A DNA stretch of 64,000 nt from Bacteroides sp. 43_108 (GCA_001915545.1 MNQS01000004.1:1-64000), one strand, 5' to 3'. Shown: positions 53,682 through 62,773, counted from the first letter of the stretch. A program made the numbers and translations. The notes: generated by a model from the sequence alone, not told the origin.

Positions 53682-56615
53682 ATGAAAAGGACAGCAATAT
53701 GTTTGCTTTTGGCCATAACCAGTACAACTTCTGTATTGGCGCAAAAGTATTCAGTAAAAGGTAAAATCATTGAAGAGGACACAAAAGAAGTAGTACCTAT
53801 GGCCACCATACAGGTGTTGTCACTTCCAGACAGCGCATACGTCACTGGTATGGCATCAGGCCTAGACGGAACATTCAATATCAAATCCATAAAAAAAGGG
53901 AAGTATGTTTTGAAAGTCTCATACATCGGTTTTCAGAACTACACTACTTCACTGGACTTCACCAACAGTAAACAAAGTTCAAAAGATCTTGGTATAATCA
54001 CACTGACATCCGATGCCAAACTGCTTGAGAGCGCAGTGGTAACGGCACAAGCTGCACAGGTACAAGTATCTGGCGATTCCATCATTTACAACTCTTCTGC
54101 ATTCAGAGTACCGGAAGGCTCTGCACTTGAAGAATTGGTAAAGAAACTTCCTGGTGCAGATGTTGATGAAAATGGAAAGATTACAATTAACGGTAAGGAA
54201 GTATCAAAAATTCTCATCGACGGAAAGGAATTCTTTACTGACGACACTGACGTGGCAATGAAAAATCTGCCAACAAGTATGGTCGATAAAATCAAGGCAT
54301 ACGACCGCAAGAGCGACCTTGCACGTGTGACAGGAATCGATGACGGTGAAGAAGAAACAGTTCTCGACCTCACAGTCAAAAAAGGCATGGATCAGGCCTG
54401 GATTGGCAATGTCGATCTTTCTATCGGTACAAAAGACCGCTATGCAGAGAAAATCATGATCAACCGCTTTACCAACAAGAACCAGATGTCGCTTGTAGGT
54501 TCAATGAACAACACCAACGACATGGGATTCCCAGGCGGTGGCGGCGGTCCAAGATGGGGTGCAAGAAATGGCCTCATCACAAGCAAAATGGCAGGTTTCA
54601 ACTTTGCCACCACATCTGACAAGCTGGAGACCAACGGAAACATCAGATACAGATATAAAGGTACAGATTCTGAAACAAACTCTGCTACACAAAACTTCGT
54701 AACTTCTACAGGTGCATTCAGCAATAGCAGAAGTAAAAATCTGAGCAACAGTTCATCTGTAAATGCAAATTTCAAACTTGAATGGAAACCTGATACAATG
54801 ACCAATATCATTTTCCGTCCAAACGGAAGCTACTCTGTAAACAACGGATATTCTTCCAGCAGTTCTGCAACGTTCAACTCCGACCCGAATGAGCTGAGCG
54901 ATGATCCATTGGCAGATGCAGACTCTTTGGCAAGCAACATAGTAGACTACATAGTCAACACCAATGCAAGCATACAACAGACATACAGTGACAGCAAATC
55001 CATAAATGCATCACTTCAGGCAAACAGAAAGCTGAGCAGCAACGGACGAAACATAACATTCAGAGCAAGCGGAGGTCTTAGCGGAAGCGAAAGCAAGCAG
55101 CTTTCAGCATCAAGAGTACTCTATACTCCATCTGATCCGAACGCAAAAGCTCCGACATACAACAACCGCTACTACACTACTCCAGGAGAGAGCAACAACT
55201 ATTCATTGCAGCTCACATACAGCGAACCTCTTTGGAAACAGACCTACCTACAGTTCAGCTATAAGTTCAGCTACAGCTACAACAAGAACGACAGAAAGGC
55301 ATTCATCTACGACAGCCAGGCATACAAGGACTTGCAGGAAAGCCTAGCCAACAACAAGTACGACATTGACGCCATACTCGACTTCATGCAGGAATCGGGC
55401 TACGAGCAGACTCTCAGCGATTCACTCAGCCAGTTCTCTGAATACAGAAACTACAACCACGACATCGAACTTATGTTCCGTGTCATAAGAAAGAAGTACA
55501 ATTTCAACGTAGGAGTAAAAGCTATGCCTCAGTACTCAACACTCAACTACAAGTACATGGGTAAAGAGTATCCTGAGATTGACAGAGATGTGTTCAACAT
55601 CACTCCTACACTCGACTTCCGCTACAAGTTCTCCGATATCAGCCAGCTGAGATTCAACTACCGCGGACGTACAAGCCAGCCGAGCATGACCAACCTGCTT
55701 GACATTACAGACGACTCAGACCCATTGAACATCAAAAAAGGTAATCCAGGACTGAAACCGTCGTTCACCAACACCTTCAGACTGTTCTACAACAACTTCA
55801 TTCCTGATCGTCAGCAGAGCTACATGACTCACATATACTTCAGTACGACAAAGAATGACATATCCAACATGATATCGTACGACGAGACAACAGGTGTCAA
55901 AACAACCCAGCCGATGAACATCAACGGAAACTGGAATATCGGAGGTATGTTCAACTTCAATACTGCACTCGACCACGACCACTATTACACAGTCAACACA
56001 TTCACATCTGTGAGATACAACAATCAGGTCAGCTACCTCGATCCTCAGCAGTATGACATCAACAAGTCCAAGACACGCCAATTGAATCTTGGCGAAAGAC
56101 TGTCACTCGGATACCGCAACGACTGGTTTGAGTTTACAATCAACGGAAACATCAACTATTCGCATTCGCGCAATAACGTTGTTGAGTCGAGCAACCTCGA
56201 TACATATAACTTCTCTTACGGATTCAGCACAAACATATACATGCCGTGGGGAACAAAGATTGCCACCGACCTCAGCCAGAACAGCAGAAGAGGATACAGC
56301 CAGTCGTCGATGAACACCAACGAACTTCTCTGGAATGCACAGATCTCGCACAGCATGCTAAAGAACAATGCGCTGACAATTTCTCTTCAGATCTACGATA
56401 TACTCGGACAGCAGAGCAACATCAGCAGAACAATCAATGCAATGATGAGCAGCGATACAGAGTACAACTCTATCAATCAGTATGCAATGCTCCACGTGAT
56501 ATACAAGCTCAATCTGTTCGGAGGCAAGACAGCCGGTCAGAACATGCCTGGAGGCGGATTCGGACCTGGCAGAAGAGGACCAGGCGGAGGCATGGGTCCA
56601 GGCAGACCACATTGA
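53682..56615 (+). CDS. Outer-membrane beta-barrel (TonB-receptor-like) protein, copy C
   Basis: A 977-residue outer-membrane protein. It has a signal peptide (about 1-19, ending VLAQ) and a carboxypeptidase-regulatory-like beta domain (about 22-105, EVVPMATIQVLSLPDSAYV). The plug-like block (SALEELVKKLPGADVDEN and INGKEVSKILIDGKEFF) and a large barrel follow. It ends in a Gly/Pro/Arg/Met tail (GGGFGPGRRGPGGGMGPG) unlike the Lys tails of copies A and B. It shares their domain order but is less similar. Such barrels import or export unknown ligands. A strong terminator follows. Confidence 0.87.
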   Translation: MKRTAICLLLAITSTTSVLAQKYSVKGKIIEEDTKEVVPMATIQVLSLPDSAYVTGMASGLDGTFNIKSIKKGKYVLKVSYIGFQNYTTSLDFTNSKQSSKDLGIITLTSDAKLLESAVVTAQAAQVQVSGDSIIYNSSAFRVPEGSALEELVKKLPGADVDENGKITINGKEVSKILIDGKEFFTDDTDVAMKNLPTSMVDKIKAYDRKSDLARVTGIDDGEEETVLDLTVKKGMDQAWIGNVDLSIGTKDRYAEKIMINRFTNKNQMSLVGSMNNTNDMGFPGGGGGPRWGARNGLITSKMAGFNFATTSDKLETNGNIRYRYKGTDSETNSATQNFVTSTGAFSNSRSKNLSNSSSVNANFKLEWKPDTMTNIIFRPNGSYSVNNGYSSSSSATFNSDPNELSDDPLADADSLASNIVDYIVNTNASIQQTYSDSKSINASLQANRKLSSNGRNITFRASGGLSGSESKQLSASRVLYTPSDPNAKAPTYNNRYYTTPGESNNYSLQLTYSEPLWKQTYLQFSYKFSYSYNKNDRKAFIYDSQAYKDLQESLANNKYDIDAILDFMQESGYEQTLSDSLSQFSEYRNYNHDIELMFRVIRKKYNFNVGVKAMPQYSTLNYKYMGKEYPEIDRDVFNITPTLDFRYKFSDISQLRFNYRGRTSQPSMTNLLDITDDSDPLNIKKGNPGLKPSFTNTFRLFYNNFIPDRQQSYMTHIYFSTTKNDISNMISYDETTGVKTTQPMNINGNWNIGGMFNFNTALDHDHYYTVNTFTSVRYNNQVSYLDPQQYDINKSKTRQLNLGERLSLGYRNDWFEFTINGNINYSHSRNNVVESSNLDTYNFSYGFSTNIYMPWGTKIATDLSQNSRRGYSQSSMNTNELLWNAQISHSMLKNNALTISLQIYDILGQQSNISRTINAMMSSDTEYNSINQYAMLHVIYKLNLFGGKTAGQNMPGGGFGPGRRGPGGGMGPGRPH

Positions 56616-56635
56616 AAATAGCAATATGTAAATAT

Positions 56636-56673
56636 AAAATCCTATCACCGCATGTCGGATGATAGGATTTTTT
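56636..56673 (+). terminator. Terminator of receptor copy C
   Basis: The stem AAAATCCTATCA with TGATAGGATTTT (56636-56647 with 56660-56671) has a 12-nt loop and ends in a run of T. Confidence 0.8.
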
Positions 56674-56708
56674 CATATATTGGTGCTTGATTAACAAAAG
56701 GCGTCAAT

Positions 56709-58127
56709 ATGGATCTGTTCTGGAATTCTATATACGGAATAATCACAGTACTGTACATGCTGTATATCATAAGTACTGTAGTCGTAGTTGTACTTGAAAA
56801 CCGCAGTCCGGTAAGAACCGTAGCATGGGTTCTTGTCCTACTTCTGATTCCGGTTTTCGGACTGATCATCTACTTTTTCTTCGGTCAGAAGTTCGGAAAA
56901 GAACGCAACATCGCCAAACGTACGCTCCATTCCGACGACTGCAGTCCCACATGCTCACGAGCCATCCCCGAAGAAGAAAGAACACCAGCATATAGAGGTG
57001 TCATGTCGCTTATAAACAACACCGACCAGTCCGTCCCCCTCTACGGCAAATGTACAGACATGTTCACCGACGGACAGTCTTTCATAAACAGCCTTATAAA
57101 CGACATACATCAGGCACAAAGCACAATCCACATGGAATTCTACATCATTGAAGACGACAGCATAGGCCGAACCGTCAGAGATGCACTTGTACAGAAAGCC
57201 AAAGAAGGCATCGAGATAAGATTCATCTACGACGATGTCGGATGCCTGAAAACCAAAGACAAATTCTTCCGTCCGCTGACAGACGCCGGCGGTCAGGTCT
57301 ATCCATTCCTTGAAGTCCGCTTTCCCCGCTTCTCCCGCAAAGTCAACTTCAGGAACCACCGCAAGCTGGTCATCATTGACGGCAATAAAGCATACATAGG
57401 TGGGATGAACATCGCCGAACGTTACGCAAGCAGCAGATGGCGAGATCTTCACATACGCCTGACCGGTGACATTGTATTCTCCATACAGGATGTTTTTCTG
57501 CGTGATTGGCATTTCGTCAGCCGCGAATACCCCCAGTCTCCACATTTCTATCCGCATAACTCTCATGAAACAATCAACTGCGTACAGATGCAGATAGCCC
57601 TGTCATCACCAGCCGAACGCTGGAGAAGCATACGTCAAGGCCTCCTGAAAATCATTCTCGACGCAAAGAAATACATATACATCATCACCCCATATTTTCT
57701 GCCCGATGAAATCATACTCAGCGCCATGCAGACAGCAGCCCTATCGGGGGTCAGCGTGAAGCTAATGATACCTGAAAAAGGAGACAACCGCATCGTAAAC
57801 CTCGGCACACGTTCCTACATCTACGACATACTAAAGTGCGGAGCAGAAGTCATCATGTACAAGCCGGCCTTCATACATTCCAAGCTGGTCGTATGCGACG
57901 ACAGCTTCGTTTCCATAGGTTCATCCAACATGGATTTCCGAAGCTTCGACAACAACTTTGAAGCCAACTGCTTCATCTACGACACACATCTGGCCGAAGT
58001 ATGCCGCACCATCTTCCAAGGCTACATACTCCAGGGCCGCACCATCAATCCCGAAGCATGGAGGCGCAGACCCAAATACATACGTCTGACCGAATCGGTT
58101 GTCAAAATGTTCTCTCCACTGCTCTAA
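56709..58127 (+). CDS. cls: Cardiolipin synthase
   Basis: Cls joins two phosphatidylglycerols to cardiolipin at the inner membrane. The 472-residue product has two N-terminal membrane helices (about 5-30 and 38-58) and two phospholipase-D HKD motifs: HRKLVIID with H217, K219 and D224, and HSKLVVCD with H390, K392 and D397. Motif spacing and length match the bacterial Cls family. It is more GC-rich than the orphan genes nearby. No partner gene is adjacent; the promoter at 58176 belongs to the next gene. Confidence 0.95.
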   Translation: MDLFWNSIYGIITVLYMLYIISTVVVVVLENRSPVRTVAWVLVLLLIPVFGLIIYFFFGQKFGKERNIAKRTLHSDDCSPTCSRAIPEEERTPAYRGVMSLINNTDQSVPLYGKCTDMFTDGQSFINSLINDIHQAQSTIHMEFYIIEDDSIGRTVRDALVQKAKEGIEIRFIYDDVGCLKTKDKFFRPLTDAGGQVYPFLEVRFPRFSRKVNFRNHRKLVIIDGNKAYIGGMNIAERYASSRWRDLHIRLTGDIVFSIQDVFLRDWHFVSREYPQSPHFYPHNSHETINCVQMQIALSSPAERWRSIRQGLLKIILDAKKYIYIITPYFLPDEIILSAMQTAALSGVSVKLMIPEKGDNRIVNLGTRSYIYDILKCGAEVIMYKPAFIHSKLVVCDDSFVSIGSSNMDFRSFDNNFEANCFIYDTHLAEVCRTIFQGYILQGRTINPEAWRRRPKYIRLTESVVKMFSPLL

Positions 58128-58175
58128 ACGACGAAAAGTCTTCCAATCAGCCCGCAAATACTGCCTTGCGTCTTA

Positions 58176-58205
58176 TTGCACGTACCTTAATTTTTATTAT
58201 TTTTG
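58176..58205 (+). promoter_or_regulatory. Promoter of the gene at 58253
   Basis: TTG (58176-58178) and the -7 box TATTTTTG (58198-58205) are separated by 19 bp, a full consensus match with a leader of about 40 nt. Confidence 0.75.
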
Positions 58206-58252
58206 CCCCAACGACAACACAAAATCTTGTATAAGAAAAAAACAGAGCGACA

Positions 58253-58918
58253 ATGAAAGATTCATCAAAGAAAATTACGCTTGAAGAGCTTAACAAGAGC
58301 AATATATGGACACTTGACGAGAACGAACTCTACAAGATATTCATGGATTGCAAGCACAAGGAACTGCTGAACGACGAAGAGGCACACTATTACAACATCG
58401 TGCGCACAGTTTTCGACATCAAGTATCTCAATCGTGACGATGCAAAGAACGTCAGCATACTCGAAAGCCAGCACTACATGATATTCTCTGCACCTAACGA
58501 CGGCGACTGCAACGCCATCGCAATCAGAAAGCGTCCGATAGCCAGGATTACGGACCTTACCCTAGAGAACATCCAGCACACAACACCGCAGCAGGTGCTC
58601 GACCTAATAGAAAACAATATGGGTACAGGCTGGAAAGGTCTTCCGCTGCAGATACAGGACATCATCGAATCGGCCTATTACGTCGACTGCAGCGTCCTTC
58701 CATCCAACATAATGAACCGGCCTGGAGGAATAGCCGAAAAACGCAAGAACGACGGCTATGCATCGCTCGAGATAGCCCGAGGCGGATGGACCGAAGCTGT
58801 TTTCATCAAGCAGAAGCCGAAGACAGAAAAGATACACTGCACTGTAGACGCGGATGAAGAAATGGTCGATGACCTCGGCGACAGCGACATCGATGCAATA
58901 CCTTCATTCGATGAATGA
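58253..58918 (+). CDS. Cytoplasmic protein of unknown function
   Basis: I do not recognise this 221-residue protein. It has no signal peptide or membrane helix, and it starts with a charged helix-forming stretch. It has a helical N-terminal half (ELYKIFMDCKHKELLNDEEA), a mixed middle with one Cys near FSAPNDGDCNAIA, and an acidic C-terminal tail (DADEEMVDDLGDSDID). It has its own strong promoter and terminator, so it is a real single-gene unit. The codon use resembles its neighbours. The nearest conserved context is cls upstream. Confidence 0.75.
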   Translation: MKDSSKKITLEELNKSNIWTLDENELYKIFMDCKHKELLNDEEAHYYNIVRTVFDIKYLNRDDAKNVSILESQHYMIFSAPNDGDCNAIAIRKRPIARITDLTLENIQHTTPQQVLDLIENNMGTGWKGLPLQIQDIIESAYYVDCSVLPSNIMNRPGGIAEKRKNDGYASLEIARGGWTEAVFIKQKPKTEKIHCTVDADEEMVDDLGDSDIDAIPSFDE

Positions 58919-58952
58919 AACAAAACAAATACATCAAACCCTTTAAATAATC

Positions 58953-59012
58953 AGAGAGACGGATCAGCCCACTTTGTGCATCAGCACAGGCCTATCCGTC
59001 TCTCTTTCTTTT
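58953..59012 (+). terminator. Terminator of the gene at 58253
   Basis: The stem AGAGAGACGGAT with ATCCGTCTCTCT (58953-58964 with 58994-59005) has a 29-nt loop that itself holds GTGC...GCAC, and it is followed by TTCTTTTT. Confidence 0.8.
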
Positions 59013-59034
59013 TACCGCAAAAAACTTTAAGAAT

Positions 59035-59066
59035 TGCAGTTTCGCATACGTGTGTGCGAAACTGCA
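59035..59066 (-). terminator. Terminator of the choloylglycine-hydrolase-family gene
   Basis: A perfect 12-bp stem (59035-59046 with 59055-59066) and an 8-nt loop lie 14 bp past the stop. The minus strand is T-rich afterwards (TTCTTAAAGTTTTTT). Confidence 0.65.
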
Positions 59067-59079
59067 TCTGAAAAGCAAA

Positions 59080-60159
59080 TTATTTCACCACGATATTCTT
59101 CACCGGCTGTTCCTTCTTCTTATCCATAGGTGTGCTGGAATATTTCACCTTGGCGAAATTTATGCTCTTCAGATCAATTCTCCTTATCGTGCTGTCGTAC
59201 ATCGTACGGAAATAAATAACCTTATTCTTCACATCCGAAGCCGATGTCCACTGCGTTCCGCTAGGAATGTCTGCCGGCACCTCGCCCTTGGCGAACTCAA
59301 TGCCTATCGGTATGTCGAAGTTGTTCAGTATATGAAAGCACTGCACGGCTGTCTCCTCGCCGGTTTTCTTCTGCGGAGCCGTAGTCTGGTAGAATGCCGC
59401 TCTTACAAACCTTGACGGAGGCGTAACGTCGCCCGGTATACCAAGAAAACCGCTTCCCGCTCCGAAAGCTTTCACGTCCACATCGCCCAGCTTCATCTGA
59501 GGCGCACTTCCGGGAAACAGGTTCACGTAGTTGTTCAGGTTCGTCATATGCCAGTTGAAGTCAGGCGAATTCGTCAGCACGCCCAAACGATTCTCGTAGA
59601 AGTGCGGTGTACCTCCATCGACAATTTCCAGCACCACCTGCATTCCCGAAGCATCGGCAAAGCGCCAATGTACAGTCTGCGCCCTGGGATCAATGGACAC
59701 CACCTTCAGTTCGGCCACTTTCGCCTTCACTTCGTCGACCGTTGCACACTCGCCCAGCACGAGCGCCACCAACTGCAGGTCGCTGATGCTCTTTCCCGCC
59801 ATGCTTTCATCGTATGCGCCGTAGTCGCCGTAGGCAGGAAAGTAGAACAGTCCGGCCGACAGCCCCTGTTCATTCAGTCCCTCGGCCACGAAGTCGCTCT
59901 GTTCCACCGACAGGCCCACATATCCGTAGCGCGCCGTAAACTCCATTCCGCGCTTGCCGCCAGGCAGGAAACTCGATGTCCTGTATCCGCGGGGCACAAT
60001 CACGTAGCGGCTGTTCAGGTCGCTTCCTCCCCACTCAATAGTCCTTGCCATCACAGGCGAACCATCGCCTGCCACCAGAGTAATGCCCGTACACGCATCA
60101 GCCGCACCGGCCATACAGAAAAGCGCCGACACAGCAGACAAAAGCTTTAAAAATCTTTT
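59080..60159 (-). CDS. Choloylglycine hydrolase / linear amide C-N hydrolase family
   Basis: Ntn hydrolases of this family cut bile-salt conjugates, penicillin V or N-acyl homoserine lactones. The 359-residue product has a signal peptide ending AADA, and the very next residue, C24 in CTGITL, would become the N-terminal nucleophile after cleavage. R40 keeps the Arg spacing of bile-salt hydrolases (Cys+16), but the next key position, Asp in bile-salt hydrolase, is E43 (RTIEWG). Start 60159 is preferred over an upstream ATG at 60213. The substrate is not certain; bile acid and acyl-amide cleavage are both possible. It is periplasmic and lacks neighbours. Confidence 0.85.
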   Translation of the reverse strand, partial: KRFLKLLSAVSALFCMAGAADACTGITLVAGDGSPVMARTIEWGGSDLNSRYVIVPRGYRTSSFLPGGKRGMEFTARYGYVGLSVEQSDFVAEGLNEQGLSAGLFYFPAYGDYGAYDESMAGKSISDLQLVALVLGECATVDEVKAKVAELKVVSIDPRAQTVHWRFADASGMQVVLEIVDGGTPHFYENRLGVLTNSPDFNWHMTNLNNYVNLFPGSAPQMKLGDVDVKAFGAGSGFLGIPGDVTPPSRFVRAAFYQTTAPQKKTGEETAVQCFHILNNFDIPIGIEFAKGEVPADIPSGTQWTSASDVKNKVIYFRTMYDSTIRRIDLKSINFAKVKYSSTPMDKKKEQPVKNIVVK

Positions 60160-60254
60160 CATGTGAATTTTCTTTTTAAGTTCTACAATAAATGTTGCAT
60201 CACACAATGTCACTATATAAGAACAAAAAGAAAGAGAAAAATGTTCGATACATA

Positions 60255-60296
60255 CAAAAAAATCCGACTGCCCCTTCCGAAGAACAGACAGTCAGA
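60255..60296 (-). terminator. Terminator of the LRR lipoprotein gene
   Basis: On the minus strand TCTGACTG (60289-60296) pairs with CAGTCGGA (60263-60270) and is followed by seven T. It lies about 157 bp past the LRR stop; 60297-60452 shows nothing else clear. Confidence 0.6.
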
Positions 60297-60452
60297 CTAT
60301 CAAGGAAAGTTTCATGCCATCAGCTCTTTGCAAAACATCACACCATATTCTGCAAGTTCCATAAAAGAATCTATAGCCGAAGCAGAAACTTTGCTATGTT
60401 CTGATAAAAAAGGCATCAAGCGGTATATACGCTCGTGTTATTCCGTGCCGGT

Positions 60453-61976
60453 TTACTGCAATACGGGTTCTCCGCCGACCTCTTCGTAGCCGTCGTGATC
60501 GGCATTGACAGGAGCCTCTATAACATTGGTTGTGACATTGCTGTTTTCATCTGAATACATGTTTAACATCCTGTCCCAAAACTCCTTCTTGGTGTCCCAC
60601 AATGTCAGGGTCAGTTGCTGATTATCTTGCTGGTTCCCGCACTTCAAATCCCCCAAATATGCGTTATGGGTTATATCGAGAGCCGTCATCTTGTTGCCAT
60701 GACACCACAAATATTTAAGCTCTTCCAAAGTACTGACATCCAACGAGACAAGTTGATTATCGCAGCACTCCAAATCCGTCAGATTGGTCAGCTTGGTTAC
60801 ATCAAGGGCAGTCAGTTGATTACCGGCGCAAATCAAAGTCGTCAGACTGGTCAGCCCGGTTACATCAAGGGCAGTCAGTTGATTATCGCTGCACACCAAA
60901 GTCGTCAGACTGGTCAGCTTGGTTACATCAAGGGTAGTCAATTGATTACCCATGCAATCCAAAATCTCCAGATCGGTGAAGTACTCAATGCCGGCAAGGC
61001 TGGTAATGTTTTTATTTTGCAAAGGCAAGAAAGTTACCCAATTCCTTATTATTTGCATTCGGTTATACTCATCCAGGGATACGGTGCCATCGGGGTTCGC
61101 CCTCCATTGGATATTTGGGTTGAATTCTTTCACGGCATTGGCAAACGCCGCATTGAGGGCCTCGGTGAAATTGTCATCCTGTACCAGTGCGCCCAGGTTG
61201 GTAATCTTTCCGGCGGTGAAGGTCACCTCTTTTTGGGTGGTCTTGACGTATGTCTTGCCGCCTTCACCCATATAGTTCAGGGTAATGCCGCCCGTCAGCG
61301 TGTCGGGAGCCACGACGAAGTAGTACTCCTCGCCTTTCGTGAAGGTTCCCGTCAGCGTTACCGACCGGGAAGCGCTTCCCGTGGCGGTCAGCGTACCATC
61401 GGCGATGGTATAGGTCAGCCCGCCTGCCAGTGCGTCGCTTTCTTGGTTGGCGGTCAGGGTAACTTCCGTCACACCCTCTGCGTCCACGGTGAACTTGGCC
61501 AGGGCGCAGAGGTTCTGGAACGTCAGATTTTTGCTGCCGCCCGTCGCCTGTGCCCACGAGGGGTTCAGCCCATTGGCAAAGCCGCCTGCCGTGGCTGTCT
61601 GCGTGGCGGGCAGGGTGAAGGTGATGGCAGTGTTGTCGAGGGTCAGCGTCCCGTCGTCGGTGTAGGGATAGAAGGCGGTGTAGGTATCGGTCTCGGCTGC
61701 CTCGCCTTTCAGGGTGGCGGTGCTGCCGCTGACTTCGTTTGCTTCAAACTTGCAGATGGTTTCCGTTCCGTCGTAGATGGCTACCAGGTCGCCCTGCGTC
61801 CAGTTTACGGCATGGCCGTCCTCGCCCAGCGAGGTACGTGTCTGCGGCATTCCGGCGGTGAAGGTCATGTGTACCTTCCCCGTGCTGCCGCTTTCGTTGT
61901 TCTCAAGGATTTCTTCGTTGCCGCAGGCTGCCAACAGCAGGGCCAGTGCGGCGATGGTCATACATTTTATACTCAT
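60453..61976 (-). CDS. Fimbrillin-like lipoprotein with leucine-rich repeats
   Basis: A 507-residue surface lipoprotein. The lipobox LLAACG places the lipid on C18. Residues about 30-270 match the fimbrillin-like fold found in Mfa/FimA-type proteins (TQGDLVAIYDG, AFYPYTDDGTLTLDN, VVAPDTLTGGITLNY). About 300-480 hold at least five 21-residue leucine-rich repeats of the type LTALDVTxLTxLTxLxCxxNQ. It may act in adhesion. The N-terminal half is visibly more GC-rich than the rest of the window. I use the ATG at 61976, just before the lipoprotein signal. The 67-residue gene ends 17 bp upstream, so the two are co-transcribed. Confidence 0.83.
   Translation of the reverse strand: MSIKCMTIAALALLLAACGNEEILENNESGSTGKVHMTFTAGMPQTRTSLGEDGHAVNWTQGDLVAIYDGTETICKFEANEVSGSTATLKGEAAETDTYTAFYPYTDDGTLTLDNTAITFTLPATQTATAGGFANGLNPSWAQATGGSKNLTFQNLCALAKFTVDAEGVTEVTLTANQESDALAGGLTYTIADGTLTATGSASRSVTLTGTFTKGEEYYFVVAPDTLTGGITLNYMGEGGKTYVKTTQKEVTFTAGKITNLGALVQDDNFTEALNAAFANAVKEFNPNIQWRANPDGTVSLDEYNRMQIIRNWVTFLPLQNKNITSLAGIEYFTDLEILDCMGNQLTTLDVTKLTSLTTLVCSDNQLTALDVTGLTSLTTLICAGNQLTALDVTKLTNLTDLECCDNQLVSLDVSTLEELKYLWCHGNKMTALDITHNAYLGDLKCGNQQDNQQLTLTLWDTKKEFWDRMLNMYSDENSNVTTNVIEAPVNADHDGYEEVGGEPVLQ
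60640..60965 (-). repeat. 63-bp tandem repeats encoding the LRR units
   Basis: About five 63-bp units, the middle three nearly alike, encode the 21-residue LRR repeats. Such near-identity at the DNA level makes unit number prone to change. Confidence 0.8.
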
Positions 61977-61993
61977 TTTCCCATTATTATAAA

Positions 61994-62197
61994 TTACCAA
62001 ACCACTTTGTCATCGTCTTCAAAACCACGGTGTTCTGCACGAGGGTTATAGTCATCACCACTGGCATCCAACAAAAAATTACTGCCCTGCACTTCGATAA
62101 TCTCACACTCCGGAGCCAAATAATCCTTACGCTCCGACAACGAAAAGTCATTAACGTTTTTCATCTGCTGTAAATCTGTTTTTAAATTTTCTAACAT
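61994..62197 (-). CDS. Small protein upstream of the LRR lipoprotein
   Basis: A 67-residue protein that starts with a helix-forming MLENLKTDLQQMKNVNDF and has the central block YLAPECEIIEVQGSNFLLDAS, shown here in part. It ends acidic with an aromatic tail (DDDKVVW). The block APxxExxEVxxxxxLxxS is, from memory, common in short Bacteroidales proteins next to surface proteins, but I know no function. It lies 17 bp before the lipoprotein start, behind a long leader. Confidence 0.65.
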   Translation of the reverse strand: MLENLKTDLQQMKNVNDFSLSERKDYLAPECEIIEVQGSNFLLDASGDDYNPRAEHRGFEDDDKVVW

Positions 62198-62284
62198 ATA
62201 ATTTCTTTTTCACTAAAAAACAAATGCTGTCACGGCATACATGCCATAGGCCATACAATGCCTACAGGCAAGGGCATACTACGA

Positions 62285-62324
62285 CAAGAGCAGGAAGCCT
62301 TTCCTATAAGGCTTCCTGCTCTTG
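62285..62324. other. Perfect 17-bp hairpin without a T-run
   Basis: 62285-62301 and 62308-62324 are exact inverted repeats with a 6-nt loop. Neither strand has a terminator-like T-run. It lies in the likely 5' leader of the 67-residue gene, about 90 bp before its start. Confidence 0.7.
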
Positions 62325-62377
62325 CATATTTTAATAAAAACGATATATTTTACGCGCCCGTTAGCGTCTGCATGTAA

Positions 62378-62402
62378 TGTGTGTGTGTGTGTGTGTGTGT
62401 GT
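62378..62402. repeat. (TG)12 dinucleotide repeat
   Basis: Twelve TG units plus one T lie in the leader of the 67-residue gene, read as CA in the transcript. Slippage could change its length, and such repeats can tune expression. Confidence 0.9.
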
Positions 62403-62590
62403 TTATACAAAAATTGCAGACAGCCAAATTTTCAGGCAAGAAAATTGCCTGTGCAGAATCGGCGGAATTGCGTCCGATTCCAGAAACTGCATCTATCATA
62501 TAAAAAAAGCTGTGTGCCATTCTTCGTACAATATATATATACGTAAACAATAAATCCAAGTCCGCCCTCGGGCTGCAACTTAAATCTGTG

Positions 62591-62598
62591 CAAAGATA
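62591..62598 (-). promoter_or_regulatory. -7 box of the 67-residue gene / LRR operon
   Basis: TATCTTTG on the minus strand fits the consensus; the -33 position (62618-62620) reads TGG, a weak match. The leader would be about 390 nt and carry the TG repeat and the hairpin at 62285. Confidence 0.45.
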
Positions 62599-62669
62599 CA
62601 ACAAAAAAAGCTCATGGCCAGCCGACAAGCATGATTTTTTCGTCCGCAAACAAAACGGCGGCGAAAGAC

Positions 62670-62757
62670 GAGGGCGCAGAAACAAAATTGCGAGCCCTCG
62701 CGGACCGAACTGCGAGGGCTCGCAATTTTTGACGCGAGGGCCCGCAATCTACGATTC
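62670..62757. repeat. 22-bp phased array, locus 3 (four clear units)
   Basis: Cores start at 62670, 62692, 62714 and 62736, exactly 22 bp apart: GAGGGCGCA, GAGCCCTCG, GAGGGCTCG, GAGGGCCCG. Weaker matches in the same register lie at 62758, 62780 and 62802. Units 2 and 3 are inverted copies that form an 18-bp perfect stem (62684-62701 with 62712-62729) followed by T, so this part could also terminate transcription. Confidence 0.8.
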
Positions 62758-62773
62758 AGGCCTCCGTAAAGCA

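Noticed and set aside
60615..62051. 478-codon open frame on the plus strand opposite the LRR lipoprotein
   Set aside because: It is the antisense of a repeat-rich, GC-biased gene, which favours long spurious frames, and it shows no signal or family motif.
62285..62324. The perfect 17-bp hairpin as an ordinary terminator
   Set aside because: Neither side has a T-run, and it lies inside the likely leader of an operon rather than after a gene.
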